Assembly: GCF_034190915.1 (NCBI RefSeq)
Contig: NW_026947485.1
Location: forward strand, 31,757,519 to 31,821,518
Direction of reading: 5' to 3'
DNA from: Cavia porcellus
Taxonomy: Eukaryota > Chordata > Mammalia > Rodentia > Caviidae
DNA: 64,000 bases
Of the stretch, positions 23,181 to 34,429 are shown piece by piece. The translations under genes and the position numbers were made by a program. Every line of letters starts with the position of its first letter. Position 1 is the first letter of the stretch. Under the pieces are notes generated by a model that was not told the DNA's origin, ran no database searches, and worked only from the letters and a program-made list of their open reading frames with translations.

Positions 23181-23574
23181 CAAAGATAATTCTCAAACAG
23201 CTAGGGAAGGAAGAGAATAATGACGTGGAGAAAGAAAGGGCAGACTTTTTTCTTTGTGTTTATTTATACAGAATGATGCAAGCAAATTCCCATACTCTTA
23301 AGGTTCTGAAAGAGGATACTAAAGCACACTCTGTATCCTATTTGCTAGGCTAGAGAGGGTCAGCTGGATATTTTGTGGAGGGACCGCAGAAGGGCAGGTC
23401 TTAGGAACTAAGAGATCCCTTTGGGATGTGTTATGTTTGAGAGGTATACAGAAATCCACATGTATGTTGGATGTATATATGGAGACACTGACTGTAAAAT
23501 TAAATAATGTAACAGCAATTAATAGATGTAATTATGTAACAGTCCTTGTAAATGTTAATTGCATTTCACTTCAA

Positions 23575-23720
23575 CCTTGTGAAGCAAACAGCTGCTATTA
23601 CTGTACTCGATGCCAGAAATCCAGACAAAGAAAAGGAGACTTACCCAAAATTAAGTCACTTGTCCCAAATCCCAGAGCAGATGGGTGGCAGCCAGAGCAT
23701 GAGGTCAGGACTTAAAATTC
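23575..23720 (-). repeat. MIR SINE relic, antisense
   Basis: 'gaaaaggagacttaccc', 'taagtcacttgtcccaaatc' and 'cagagcagatgggtggcagc' then 'cagagcatgaggtcagg' follow the antisense MIR core. Confidence 0.65.
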
Positions 23721-25269
23721 CAAGACCCATGTTTTTCTTCCTAACTCACCCGGTAAGTGCTTCCAACCCCCCTTCTGAAGCTATTGCACAAATCCAAGCT
23801 AAAGTGGGGCCTGCTCTGCTAACGTGGAGCTTTCTTAGGCCAGGCCACTAAGCCTCTTTGGAACTCATTCCCTGGGCAGCCTCAATCCCTTCTTAAAAAG
23901 AAAAAGAAGAGATTTTGCAGACGCTAATAAGATTTTCACCTTCTGTTTAAGTTTATTAAACCTGAAAAGCTTTCTGTTTTAGAGCAAAGGTTGATATTTT
24001 CCCCCATTGCAGCTCTTTAGGGATTTTTTAAAAGTTGACATTATCTGACCAGAAAGAAAACATTTTCGAAAATACTCTTGCGAACAGTGAGGAACCATTC
24101 CATTTCTGGCATTGTAGAAAGAACAGCTGCCAATAAGTACATTATGGCTCCTGCCTAGGGTTATTTAACTGTTTTTGTTTCCTTAAAAGCTCCGGAAACC
24201 TGTGTGGTAGAAAAAATGGTCAATCCCATCATTATTAAACCTGAAAACGAACTCTGATTCTATCTTTTAAGAACAGCCAAGCAGCGATAGGAGCAAAATA
24301 AGGATGGGTGTCTGAACTGGGGGCCCTGGTTGACTTTTTTTTCCAAGGGAGAACAATGACACCCAGGAAGAAAGGCAAGTTCAGGTTTTTTTCTTTTGTT
24401 CCTTTACACAGGATGACGTGAGCAGGTCTTTTTGATCTTAAGGTCCATGAAACAATGCTAGGGCTCATTCACACTGAGGGTGCTGCTCATGTCCCAGAAG
24501 GGGTGCTAAATGAAACTGGGGAGCATTTCAAGCTCAGTTTTGAAGGAACATTTTCTTTTTCAAATTCATATGCCGACACAATCCAGATTCCCATCTTGTG
24601 CCTCTGTCTTTTTCCCTGTTTTTCTCCCCAACAATTTTAAGGAGGAAAAAAATCTGGCTCCTCCAACAGAATGCACTGTTGACAGTCTGAGTTTAAACAG
24701 TGCTTCTTTTTGCCTTTTCTTCCTTCGATGTTTTTTTTTTAGAACTACATAAAAAATCTGCTATTATCCAAAAGCTTTTTGTTTATGGAGTTTTAAACTT
24801 AAAACAATTCATGGGCCATTTCAATGATGTGTCTGCTTCATTAGTGCTGCGCTCACCACCGGGCTGAACACTGGACAGTCGTAAAAAGTTTGAATGGCCA
24901 AGGATCTTTTCTCCCCACTTCTATTTCCAAAAGTGGAGAAGAAAGAATCCTGACTATTTCCTGGGTTACACGCCACATCTCCCCAAAGATCAAAACCCGG
25001 AAACATACATGAAGGCCTGGAAATTATCATTTGCCATAGTCACCTCTACTGTCTAAAACATTATAAGGGAGGTTGACAGAGAGGGAAACAGAAACTTCAG
25101 GGTTGACTGATTTCTATTCATCGCCAAACAGCTAGGCTTATGTGTGTCAAATTATTATTTGTTAATCTCTACAATCCCAAGTAACCATAAACATATTATT
25201 AAAATAGAAGCCTAGCAGTTCCAATCCTGTGTGAGCACTTCACTTGTGCTCTGGGTATTTTTAATAATG
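23721..25269. other. Unassigned intergenic sequence
   Basis: No gene or confident repeat. Small frames at 24235-24468 (minus) and 24510-24752 (plus) lack known domains. Confidence 0.35.
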
Positions 25270-26254
25270 TATTTTTTTTTTAGTAGTACGTGTGTGTAGT
25301 GCATGATGATTACTTTCTCATGGGGAGTTGGTACATGTACATAACACATCTTAATCCTTTTTTCATTTTCTTCTCCCATTCCCCCATCCTCCCTTCATCT
25401 CTTGGTCTCTTTCCCATTTGCAAAAGACCTATCTTCCTATTTTCTGTTATCTGTCTTTGATTTTGCTCTTTATATTTTGGGTTTTACATGATAGAGAAAC
25501 CACGTAATGTTTAAGCTTGTGTTTCTGATTTATTTTGCTTAAGATTATGGTCACAAGCTACATCCATTTTTCTACAATTGACCCAAGTTTATCCATGTTC
25601 AGGGCAAAGTCATACTTTATCATGTACAAATACTACGTTTTCTTGATCTTTTTATCTGTTGGTGAATGTTGGCTACTACCCAGAATTATGCTTCTATAAA
25701 TATGGGCATGTATATACCACAGTGCTGTGATGTCTTTACCTCTTTTGCAAAAAAAACCTAGAAAGGGGATATCTGGATCTAATGGAAATTCAGGTTTTAG
25801 TTTTTGGAGGAATCTCCACACTAACTTTCATAGGAGATGAGGTAGTTTATATTCTCACCAAAAATATATAAGCATTCTTTTTATACATGACAACCTTGCC
25901 AGAATTTATTATTATTTGATGTCTTGATGATAGCCATTCATTGTAAAATAATATGGAATCTCAGTATTGTTTTATGTTTAATTTGCTTAATGGCCAGGGA
26001 GGCTGATCATTTTGTTATATATTTATTGACCATTTGTAATTCTTCTGAGAAGTATTTGTTCTTTTAAGTTGTCCAGTTTTTGATTAGGCCTTTTTTTGAG
26101 TTTTTTACTCATTCTAAGAATTAGTCTTCTGTCTGAGGAGCAGCTGGCAATTTTTCCCCATTCTGTAGGTTGACTCTTCACTTGGTTGGCTGTCTCCTTT
26201 GCTGTGCAGAAGGTAACTTGACGTTACCTCATTTGTTGATACGTGATGTTATTT

Positions 26255-26408
26255 CTATTCTTGTGAGACAGGTCATGCTATGTAGTTCAGACTGACTGGT
26301 CTTGAACTCCTACATAGCCTAAGCTGCCCTAGAACTTGTGATGATTCTCCTGCCTCTGCCTTTCAAGTGCTGAAATTACAGGCATATACAACCACCACTG
26401 GCCCCTCT
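26255..26408 (-). mobile_element. B1-type SINE, antisense, inside the L1
   Basis: It contains 'gtgagacaggtcatgctatg', 'tctcctgcctctgcctttca' and 'tgctgaaattacaggcatat'. The target duplication tgatgttattt (26244-26254 and 26409-26419) is 11 bp and perfect. Confidence 0.9.
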
Positions 26409-27736
26409 TGATGTTATTTTTTCTGCAACTGGTGTTCTGTTCAAAAAGTCCTTGACTTGAAGAGTTCTACCTATTTTATCTCCCCAAAGATTGAATGTTT
26501 CTGCTATAACATTTGTATCTTTAATCCACTTTGATTTTAGTTTAGTATATAGTGAGAGAGATGGTCTGGCTTCAATCTTCTGCATGTGAGTAGCCAATTG
26601 TTCCAGCACCATTTATTAAAGAAACTATCTTTCCTCCATTATATGTTTTTGGCCCTTTTGTCAAAGATCAGATAACTTAATGTACCTGGCGTTATTTATT
26701 TATCTTCTATTCTGTTCCATGCACCACATGCCTGTTTGGGAACTAGTACCATGCCATGTCTATCACTGTAGCTTTGCAGTATAACTTGAAATCAGGGATT
26801 GTGATACTTCTTGTTTTTTTCTTGTTAATGTATACTGCTTTTGCTATTCTGGATCTCTTCTGGTTCTATATGAATTTTGGTATTATTTTCTCTAGTTCTG
26901 TAAGAGTGCTGTTGCTATTTTGATTGGAATTGCATTAAATTTGTCTATCAGTTTTAGAACTATGGCTATTTTGCTTCCAGGAGAACATGGCGGATAGATA
27001 GCAGCAGCTTCAGAGGCTCTCTGAGAAACCGCACTTAAAATCCAGGAATGGTGCCGGGTGAGAAATCCTAAGCAAGGGGAGATTTGCCAACCAGGAATGA
27101 ACTAAACTAAGAGAAACCAACTGGAAACGCAATCCCGGTGATATAACAGGAACAGATAAGGTCTCAGCGCAGAAGCTGGACCCCACGCCACTGGAATCTG
27201 CGATTTGAATTTCCTGCAGCCGCTGCTGCCTCCCAATGGGCATGGCAAGGAGAGAGGCGCGAAAGCTCTGAGAGTGGGAAGCGGTGAATGGAGTTGAGAG
27301 CGGGACTAGCCGGGAGCCCTGCATCAACCTGCGGTGAGTGAGCAGATCAGGGACCCTTCCATTAGAGTAGGAGGCTTCTGCAAAGGACATACTGGGATTG
27401 GGCAGACTACCTGGAACAGGATGCTGCAGTGACTTCAGTCACATATTCCCCTCTCAAGCGGGATTGGTGGGGAGTGCCTGGCCTACATGGTGCCACTGAC
27501 TAAGACCCGGTAGGCTAGCCCAAACCAGGTCCCAGTGCCTGGAGGTGCACCCTAGCAGTGAAGCCTTCGGTATGTTGACCTGGAGGGGCAGGCCCAGCAT
27601 AGGCTGCCCAGGTCTCTGTCTCCCTAGTACACTGCAGAGGGCGGGAACACCTAGCCGGTGGAATTCAAACAAACTGTAACCAACAAAGAAAGAAACTGGG
27701 CCTCCTATATTCGCTTGTATAAAAGGAACAAAAAAT

Positions 27737-28741
27737 ATGGGAAGAGGGAGCAACAAGAAAGGGTCCTCAGCCCCCAATCCTGAGAAACATGCAATATTAG
27801 ACATGATATCAATAGACATAAAGCGCTATCTCCAGAACCTCATAGATGAGTTCAGGAATAAAGTTATTAATGACCTGAAGCAAGATATAAGTAGGATAGC
27901 TAGAGAAATGCTAAACACCGCCCAAGAAAAAACAGATGGTGGAATGGAAGAACAGAAAAAAAGGGGAGAATTGTTTGATGGAGAAAATAGAGAAAACATA
28001 GAATACATGCAGCAGGTTCAAAGAGATTAGCTGGAAACTAAAAACTCTATCGAAAACTGGCATAACAGCTTGAAAGAAACTAAGAATAGATTATCTGAAC
28101 TGGAGGGCAGATTTGTAATATGAGATTATGAAATGAAAAACTTTTTAAAAATAACAAAAAAAAACAGCAACAATACAAAGGCTAGAAGATGATAAGAAGA
28201 TCTATAACTTAAGAATTAAGAACATAAAAGAAGAAGTAGGGACACAAACAAATGGACTACAAAAGCTATTCACAGAAATAATCCAAGAGAATTTCCCTAA
28301 TTTAGCAAATGGCAAAGATACTCAGATGTATGAGGCATACAGGACCCCAGCCACCTACAACCCAAACAGAGCTACACCCAGGCATATAATAATCAAAATT
28401 CCATAAATCCAATATAAGAACAGAAGATTAAAAGCTGTCAGAGACAAGAAACAGATCACTTACACCCATCAGAATTACAACAGACTTCTCAGCACAAACC
28501 ATCAAATCATGAAGGGGGGGGGGGAATAATTCAAGCTTTGAAAGATAAAAACCTCCAGCCAAGATGGATATATCCTGCACAACTGTCCCTAGAAACTGAT
28601 GGAAAAACAAGGTGCTTCCAGGATAAAGAGGAACTGGGGGAATTTGCAACCACCAATTCAACTCTACAGAGAATATTGCAGGATATTCTAAAAAAGGAAA
28701 ATACCAAGATTCCAGAAATAGTGGCAGAGAGGCCACAATGA
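27737..28741 (+). pseudogene. Decayed L1 ORF1-like protein of HAL1 copy A
   Basis: L1 ORF1p is an RNA-binding trimeric chaperone that packages L1 RNA in the cytoplasm. The start at 27737 (MGRGSNKKGS) is followed by a charged, coiled-coil-like stretch. A stop falls at codon 98 (after VQRD). Shifted frames then carry the RRM-like part (near 28210-28320, NLRIKNIKEEVGTQTN in ancestral order) and the C-terminal domain (LQPRWIYPAQLSLETDGK near 28553-28606, close to the usual LQPRISYPAKLS of L1). The relic ends TGA at 28741. An 11-base G-run (28514-28524) replaces the arginine-rich codons seen in copy B. About 15 residues present in copy B near residue 17 are absent here in frame. Confidence 0.85.
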
Positions 28742-30091
28742 ATGGAGCAGAAAGCGAAATGAAGAAGACAAACTGACAACAAATGACAGAAAAAGTGCTC
28801 AACAGAAATGAGGCAGAGAAGATCAGAAGGTAGGAACAGCTATTTTGGAGAAAACAAGACATCATAATATCTAGTGCTGATTTAGTATCTTCTTGTTTTG
28901 AAGTCCCATCAAACTGGTATTCTTCTGTCTCCATTGGTCTTAAAAGGTTGTATCTTATTGGATTTTATTATATATGATAATATAAGTAAAAACTTTTATA
29001 GACAAGGAGATTATACAGAAACCATTGTTCATTTTCTGTTAATTGGCTCTAAATACCCTGTAATAATGTCATTCTCTTGAATGGTTTTATAGTGTCTCGA
29101 TATGTTTGGTGCTACAGTATACGAAGTTATACTCAAAGATTTCAAGGAAAGAGACACTCTGGTAACTATTTTTATGTCAGGATATCTTGTGGTGAAACAC
29201 TATTTTGCTTAAATGGTTATGTTTTGACCTGCCCTGTTCTGTTGTTATGCCTTCTTTTATCTCAATCCCCGTTTTTTAAAAATTATTTACTTTTTTCTTT
29301 CTATTTTTTTAATTAAGGGAAAAATAAATAAAAATAGCAGGATACATTATAGTAACCTACTTTGATTTCCTATTAACTTGATTTGAAATCCTGATTGCCG
29401 TCACCATTTTGTTTTGACTGATTTTCCCCTATTCTGCTTTGCTTGATAGTACCAAGTTCAAAAGTATAGGCATAACTGTGAAGACAATAAGAATCATTAT
29501 GACGCCCATTCCGGTTGACTATTATCTTCTTTTAAAGTCCTGTAATATCTCCAATGCTTTGGTTTTATTCTTTACTGTTTTGTTCAATTTTATTATAACT
29601 GGCAATTCTTCTTAAAATAGCAAGAGGCAGTATGGTAACGATTGTTGATCACCTTGTATTTTGTTTTTACATTCATTATCTATTATGTCTATCCTTTTGA
29701 TTTGACTGACTCTGTTCTGATATGTCACATTTGGTTTTACTCTCTTCAAAAAATGTAATAAGAACTGTGGGAGTAATAAAACCCAAAATGTAATTGTCAT
29801 TGTACAAAAGAAAAGAAAAGAAAGTGCTCTAAAGGTTATAACTGCATATATGTTTAAGTGTATAAGATAGATAACCACATTACTGAGTTTTTTTTTGGAT
29901 CATTAAACAAAACTGCACTCTCACTGTTTGAAAGTCCACTTTATATGCTCCAATTTTGTAACTTGAACAACTATTTCTAAGATGAGAATATATAATCTAT
30001 TAATTAGTGGTTTCTTACTGTTTGTTTTTTAAATTTTGTATTACTTGTACCCTTTTTCTGTTTTTTTTTCTTTTTCTCCTTAAATAAAAAA
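28742..30091 (+). other. Non-coding 3' tail of HAL1 copy A
   Basis: About 1.35 kb follows the ORF1 stop, where a full L1 would carry ORF2. Open frames here (28898-29080 and 29077-29316) are not kept in copy B, so it is non-coding. It ends with pyrimidine runs, then ttctccttaaataaaaaa and the target duplication. Confidence 0.75.
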
Positions 30092-31740
30092 AGAACTATA
30101 GCTATTTTAACATCATTCATTCTGATTATCCAAGAACAGGAGATATCTTCTCATTTTCTGATGTACGCTGTGATTATTTTTTTATTTCCCCCAGAGTATT
30201 GTATTTTTCATATTGTAGTATTGAGGTCTTTCACTTTTCCTTGGTTAGGCTAATTCCAAATTATTTCACTTTTCTTGGTGCTATTTTAAATGGTATTGTT
30301 TTTCCAATTTCCTTCTCAGTAACTTCATTATTGGGGCATCGGAACGTTATTGATTGTTGTGTGTTGATTTCATATTCTGCTATGCTACAGAATCTAGTTA
30401 TTAATTCTAGAAGTCATGGTGGAATTTTGGGGGTCTTTTATGTAGAGGTTCATATCATCTGCAAATAATGATCATTTGACTTTTCCCTTTCTTGTACATG
30501 TCCCTTTTATTCCTTTCTCTTGCCTGATTGCTTTAAAGTTTCAAGTACTACACTGAAAAAGAGTGGTGGCAGTGAACATCCTTGTTTTGTTCTTGATTTC
30601 TAGAAGAAAAGTTTTCAGTTTTTCTTCATTTAATATTATGTTGGCAGTAGGTTTATCATAAATTACTTTTATCAAATTGAGATAAGGTCCTCCTATACGT
30701 ATTTTCTAACATGGATAGATGTTGGATCCATCAAAGGCCTTTTCTGCATCTACTAAGATGATCATGTGATTTTTGTCTTTGCTCCAGGTTATGTGGTGCA
30801 TTACATTTATTGATTTTTATATGTTCAGTCATTCTTGCATCTTTGTCATGATTCCTACTTGGTCATGATGGATGATCTTTTTCATGATTTGCTACATTCT
30901 GTGTGCCAGCATCTTATAAAGGATTTTTGCCTCTGTGTTCTCTAAGGAAACTGGCTACTGTTTCTTTTTGATTTTTAAGTTAGACCTTTTTCTGGTTTTG
31001 GCATCAGGATAATGCTAGCTTCCAAGAATTACTTTGGGGGAACTCCTTTTTCTTCAGTGCCATTAAAGAGTTTGAGAATAATAGCATTAGATATTTTCTA
31101 AAATTCTTGTAAAATTCAGCAGTGAGTCTATTAGCACGTGGGATTTTCTGAGCTGATTTTTTAAATTACTGCTTCAGTTTTATTGTCTGTTATTGGATGA
31201 TTCAAAATTTTTATATCTTGATGTTTCAGTTTTGGTAATTTGTGTGTGCCTAGGAATCTATCCATCTTTTCTGAATTCTCCAATTAACTGGAATATAGGT
31301 TTTTGAAGTAGCTTGTAATAATCTGTATTTCATCAGTGTCCATTGTGATTTTGCATTTTTCATCTCTAATTGCATCAACTTAGGACTTTTGTTTCCTTTT
31401 TTATATGTTTGGCTAAGCATTTAGCCAAATTTTCTTTATTTTTTCAAAGAACCAATTCTTCAATTCATTGACACTTTGTATTTCTTTAATCTAAATTTCA
31501 TCAATTTCTGCTCTGATCTTTATGATTTTCTTCCTTCTACTAGCTTTGGATTTGGATTGTCATTTTTCTAGGGCTTTAAGGTGAACTATTAAGGTAATTT
31601 TTTGGGATCACTCTGTTTTTGTAATATAAGCATTCACAGTTATAAACTTCGCTGTTAGAACTGGCTCATTGTGTCCCATAAGCTCTGATATGTTACACTG
31701 GCAGTATCGTTTGATTCTAGAAACTGGTTTTGTAGTTTGC

Positions 31741-32668
31741 CATAGTTGTCAGGGTTTTTGGTGGGAAGGTAGCTCTGCTGGCCCTGTCTGTTATTTTCCT
31801 TGGAGTTGCTGACTCTCTGGAGTTTTTCTTTTCTCCTGGAGCATTGGTCTCATCCACAATCAGGCCAGTGGATTGGTTGGAGCCTCTGATGCCCTGTACT
31901 GAGGGAAAACAAAACACAGAGCAGGACTAGAGCTGGTAGGTGGCTGATTCCAAGGCACAGAATCCAAGAGCATGGGGTTGGCCTGGACAAATTTTACAGG
32001 GGTGGGTCCTGTCCATGGTCCCAGTTCTTGTGGTTTTAAAACGAATAGGATTGTTTTATTTATTTGGTCAGCTAACTAGCTAATGCCTTCTCAGTCTTTT
32101 AGAAATTTCTTATTGCATTAACTCAGCTGCCTAATTAACACAAAGACTACTGTGCCCTTTTTTCCTTGCATCTCACATATACTTTCCATGTGCTCTCTCG
32201 TTTCTTTATCATAATAGTACAGACGCTAGTTTTTTGATTCATATTTCTTACCTGAGAATAACAGTATTCAAACAGAGACTGTAAATTAAAACAGAGCCAA
32301 AATTTTAGGATTTGATATTCATTTCTACATGTGTTTCTGTTACATGAGATCAGCAGATAGTCTCCAGCATTAAAACTCTTTAATGAGAGTCATTTTTAAG
32401 TCTCTTTAGAAAAGTTCAAGCTAATAGCATGATGATTTACTTCATTTATTAGTCAAAGAGTGTTCTGATTGCATGTCTGCCAACTACAAAATTCATAAAG
32501 ATTGAGAGACAGAGGATACTATGAGGTTCATCCTACCAAGAGTCTAGCACAGTTCCCTGTCAATGGGGGTGGGCTAGTTAATGAATGGATTTCTGAACAT
32601 CAAATAAAATATAGGGTTATTTTACTTTAAAACATAATTAAAATAAAGTTATATCCCAGTTTAAAATG
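31741..32668. other. Unassigned; possible old retrocopy or LTR piece at 31741-32060
   Basis: After the L1 ends, composition changes to a less T-rich, more GC-balanced block of about 300 bp with a minus frame at 31917-31717 (66 codons). I cannot name a parent. The rest is AT-rich DNA with no feature recognised. Confidence 0.3.
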
Positions 32669-32676
32669 TAAATATT

Positions 32677-32776
32677 GGGGTGGGGGATACAGCTCAGTGG
32701 CACAATGCCTACCTGGCAAGCACAAGGTTGTGAGTTCAATTCCTAGTACCAAAATAAATAAATAAATAAATAAGCA
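32677..32776 (+). mobile_element. ID-type tRNA-derived SINE
   Basis: It contains 'tacagctcagtggcacaatg' (A box), 'acctggcaagcacaagg' and 'gagttcaattcctagtacc' (B box). The tail is a (AAAT)n run. Flanking word taaatatt occurs at 32669-32676 and 32777-32784. Confidence 0.9.
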
Positions 32777-32914
32777 TAAATATTAGCATATGAATAAGGA
32801 AATTAATACAGGAAAATAGATATCAAATTTTTAAAGTCTGACGTAACAAGATTAAACCAAAGAATGAAGATCAGACACGTTATAACATCTTTATTTTATG
32901 AGTAGAGCCCAAAA

Positions 32915-33085
32915 GACCTATTTTTAAATTCTAGCTCTTCATGGCCCTTGATGGGATTTGTGACAAAGTTATTTAACCCTATTTTATCTGGCTTTTCTCC
33001 CTTGACAGTTGGAGGCAATTATCATTGTACTGCTGTCACTGGTCAAATGGGAAAATGCATGTAAGGTGCCCAGCACACCAGCTAT
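32915..33085 (+). repeat. MIR SINE relic
   Basis: 'gacaaagttatttaacccta', 'caaatgggaaaatgcatg' and 'taaggtgcccagcacacc' preserve the MIR order from the 'gacctt..aagttactta' core to the 3' end. Confidence 0.6.
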
Positions 33086-34429
33086 TCTTACTATCACCAT
33101 CCTTCCTATCCTCAGCTCCTGCCAATTTACATTTCTATGAGCAGAGAACCACCATGCAACAATGCACCTTGACTAGCAGAGATGATGGAGGGTTGACTGC
33201 AAATTGCAAAAACCAGAGGCATTAACCACATGAAATGTGAAAAATGAACTTTGCCCCATCTTTCATTCCTAATTCACAAGAGAAGAGACAGGGGAGTTTA
33301 TGCAACCATAGTTATGTAGAGGAAAAAGACAGCATCGTATCATCACTCTATCTGGCATGTCCCAATGGCAGATAAGCAGGTATCATGAATATTTGAGGCT
33401 ACTGGTCTTGGTCTCTATGTCTTTATATATATATATATATTTTTTTTTGTCTTATATAATTTTGGGAGTGGGGTGGCAGTTTTTACTTTTAATGATTTGA
33501 TGTTAATTAACTATTCACTAACTAGCAGAATCTAATTCAGTTAGCAATAAAAAGATTTAATTGTTATTACTGTTGTTTTTTTAAATCCAACAAGCCAGAG
33601 TGTCCTTATATAGGGACAACAGGACCAAGGAGGGTGGAGAAGAGGGTGAGAGTCTGATAGCACCAGCAGTTCAGGTAAATCTGCATCCGGGACACTAAGA
33701 TGCCCTTCTTCTGCTCAGATCCTGAATTTCCCCAGTTGGGTTTATACTGTGCTTGCACTGGAGATTAGAAGATTGCTCCCTGGAAAACAAAAAACAAACA
33801 GACTGCCCCCCCCCCAAAAAAAGCTCCTCAATAGACTAAAAGAAAAGCTTCTCCAAATGCTGCCAGCAGGGGTTTTCCAGCAAAGGGCTCTATCTCTCCC
33901 GAGCCCCTGCAGAAGAGTCCAACAGACGTAAAGGTTTATCATCCACAGCCTGGGAGCTGTCAACTGGCACGCAGACTTCTTCAACACGTTTCTACAACAA
34001 AAGGTCATCCAGTGTTTAAGGCAAGCCTCTAAGACGAAATGAGAAACGTAACCAACTGCAAAGAGGTGCTCAGAGTCACAGAAAAAGAAGAAATGGGAAT
34101 GGAAGCAAACTCTTACTCCAGTCCCACTTAGAAACAGGGAAATGAAGATACTGCACCCGTGAAATAGGAATGATTATAGAACAAAGAAGAGCTCTGGAAA
34201 ATTATAAAACTAAGAGCCAAATTACAAGAGACCACAACAAATTCAACACAAAACAAATAAGAGAAAACAACATTATAATTAGAATATCAGTCTAAGAGTT
34301 CGGTACCAGTTAAACTCAGGTTGAACTATATGGCAGCTCTTGAGAGACTTTTTTCAAATATATGTATAATAAATGTAGCTAATACATCAAAACACTATTG
34401 GGCTTTAAAAATTGCTGTTATTGATCCGT
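33086..34429. other. Unassigned; TA and C/A runs
   Basis: There is a (TA)n at 33424-33440 and a C-run followed by an A-run near 33806-33821. The 33600-34040 stretch is more balanced in composition with frames on both strands (33749-33931 plus, 34008-33742 minus) but no known domain. Confidence 0.3.

Larger units (their letters stand above)
22085..23500 (+). repeat. Ancient mammalian interspersed repeat, interrupted
   Basis: Separated pieces follow the order of an old, common mammalian repeat whose name I cannot give. 'aaggcattggagggttttat' and 'cttgacctgatttacatctt' then 'taagacagttctgc' lie at 22330-22400. 'aatgatagtgcc' and 'agaacagggcttgatttgaa' lie at 22870-22980. 'gagaggtatacagaaatcca' then 'catgtatgttggatgtatat' lie at 23440-23480. 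The interruptions are a MaLR LTR (22429-22826), a B1-like SINE (22999-23100) and a GAAG microsatellite. A similar element is at 40480-41210. Confidence 0.45.
26973..30091 (+). mobile_element. HAL1 (half-L1) retrotransposon, full length, copy A
   Basis: This 3.1-kb element begins gcttccaggagaacatggcg and ends in a short A-rich tail. It is flanked by agaactatggctatttt (26956-26972) and agaactatagctatttt (30092-30108), a 17-bp target duplication with one mismatch. It has a leader of about 760 bp, a broken L1 ORF1 (27737-28741), and a tail of about 1.35 kb. No reverse transcriptase or endonuclease words occur anywhere, which fits HAL1, the ORF1-only L1 derivatives thought to be mobilised by L1 proteins. 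It matches the 57747-60905 copy along its full length. It lies in an antisense L1. Confidence 0.85.
25270..31740 (-). mobile_element. Long antisense L1, split by a B1 and a HAL1
   Basis: This L1 lies antisense: its 3' end with a reversed A tail (T-run near 25271-25281) is on the left and ORF2 sequence runs right to about 31740. Landmarks are the 3' ORF2/UTR text near 25630-25700, the 'ctttgcagtataacttgaaa' word near 26770, and, beyond the HAL1, 'agtattgtatttttcatatt' and 'gcatctactaagatgatcat' (near 30750, complementing the RT VDAxKAF region). B1 (26255-26408) and HAL1 (26973-30091) are inserted, and both carry target duplications made of this L1's own sequence. Without them the L1 piece is about 3.2 kb. 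No frame is intact. Confidence 0.85.

Noticed and set aside
28428..28934. 168-codon minus frame inside HAL1 copy A (and the 118-codon plus frame at 58898-59254 inside copy B)
   Set aside because: They are antisense shadows of the HAL1 ORF1 C-terminal region and the start of its tail. They correspond to each other because the elements are related, not because the frame is selected.
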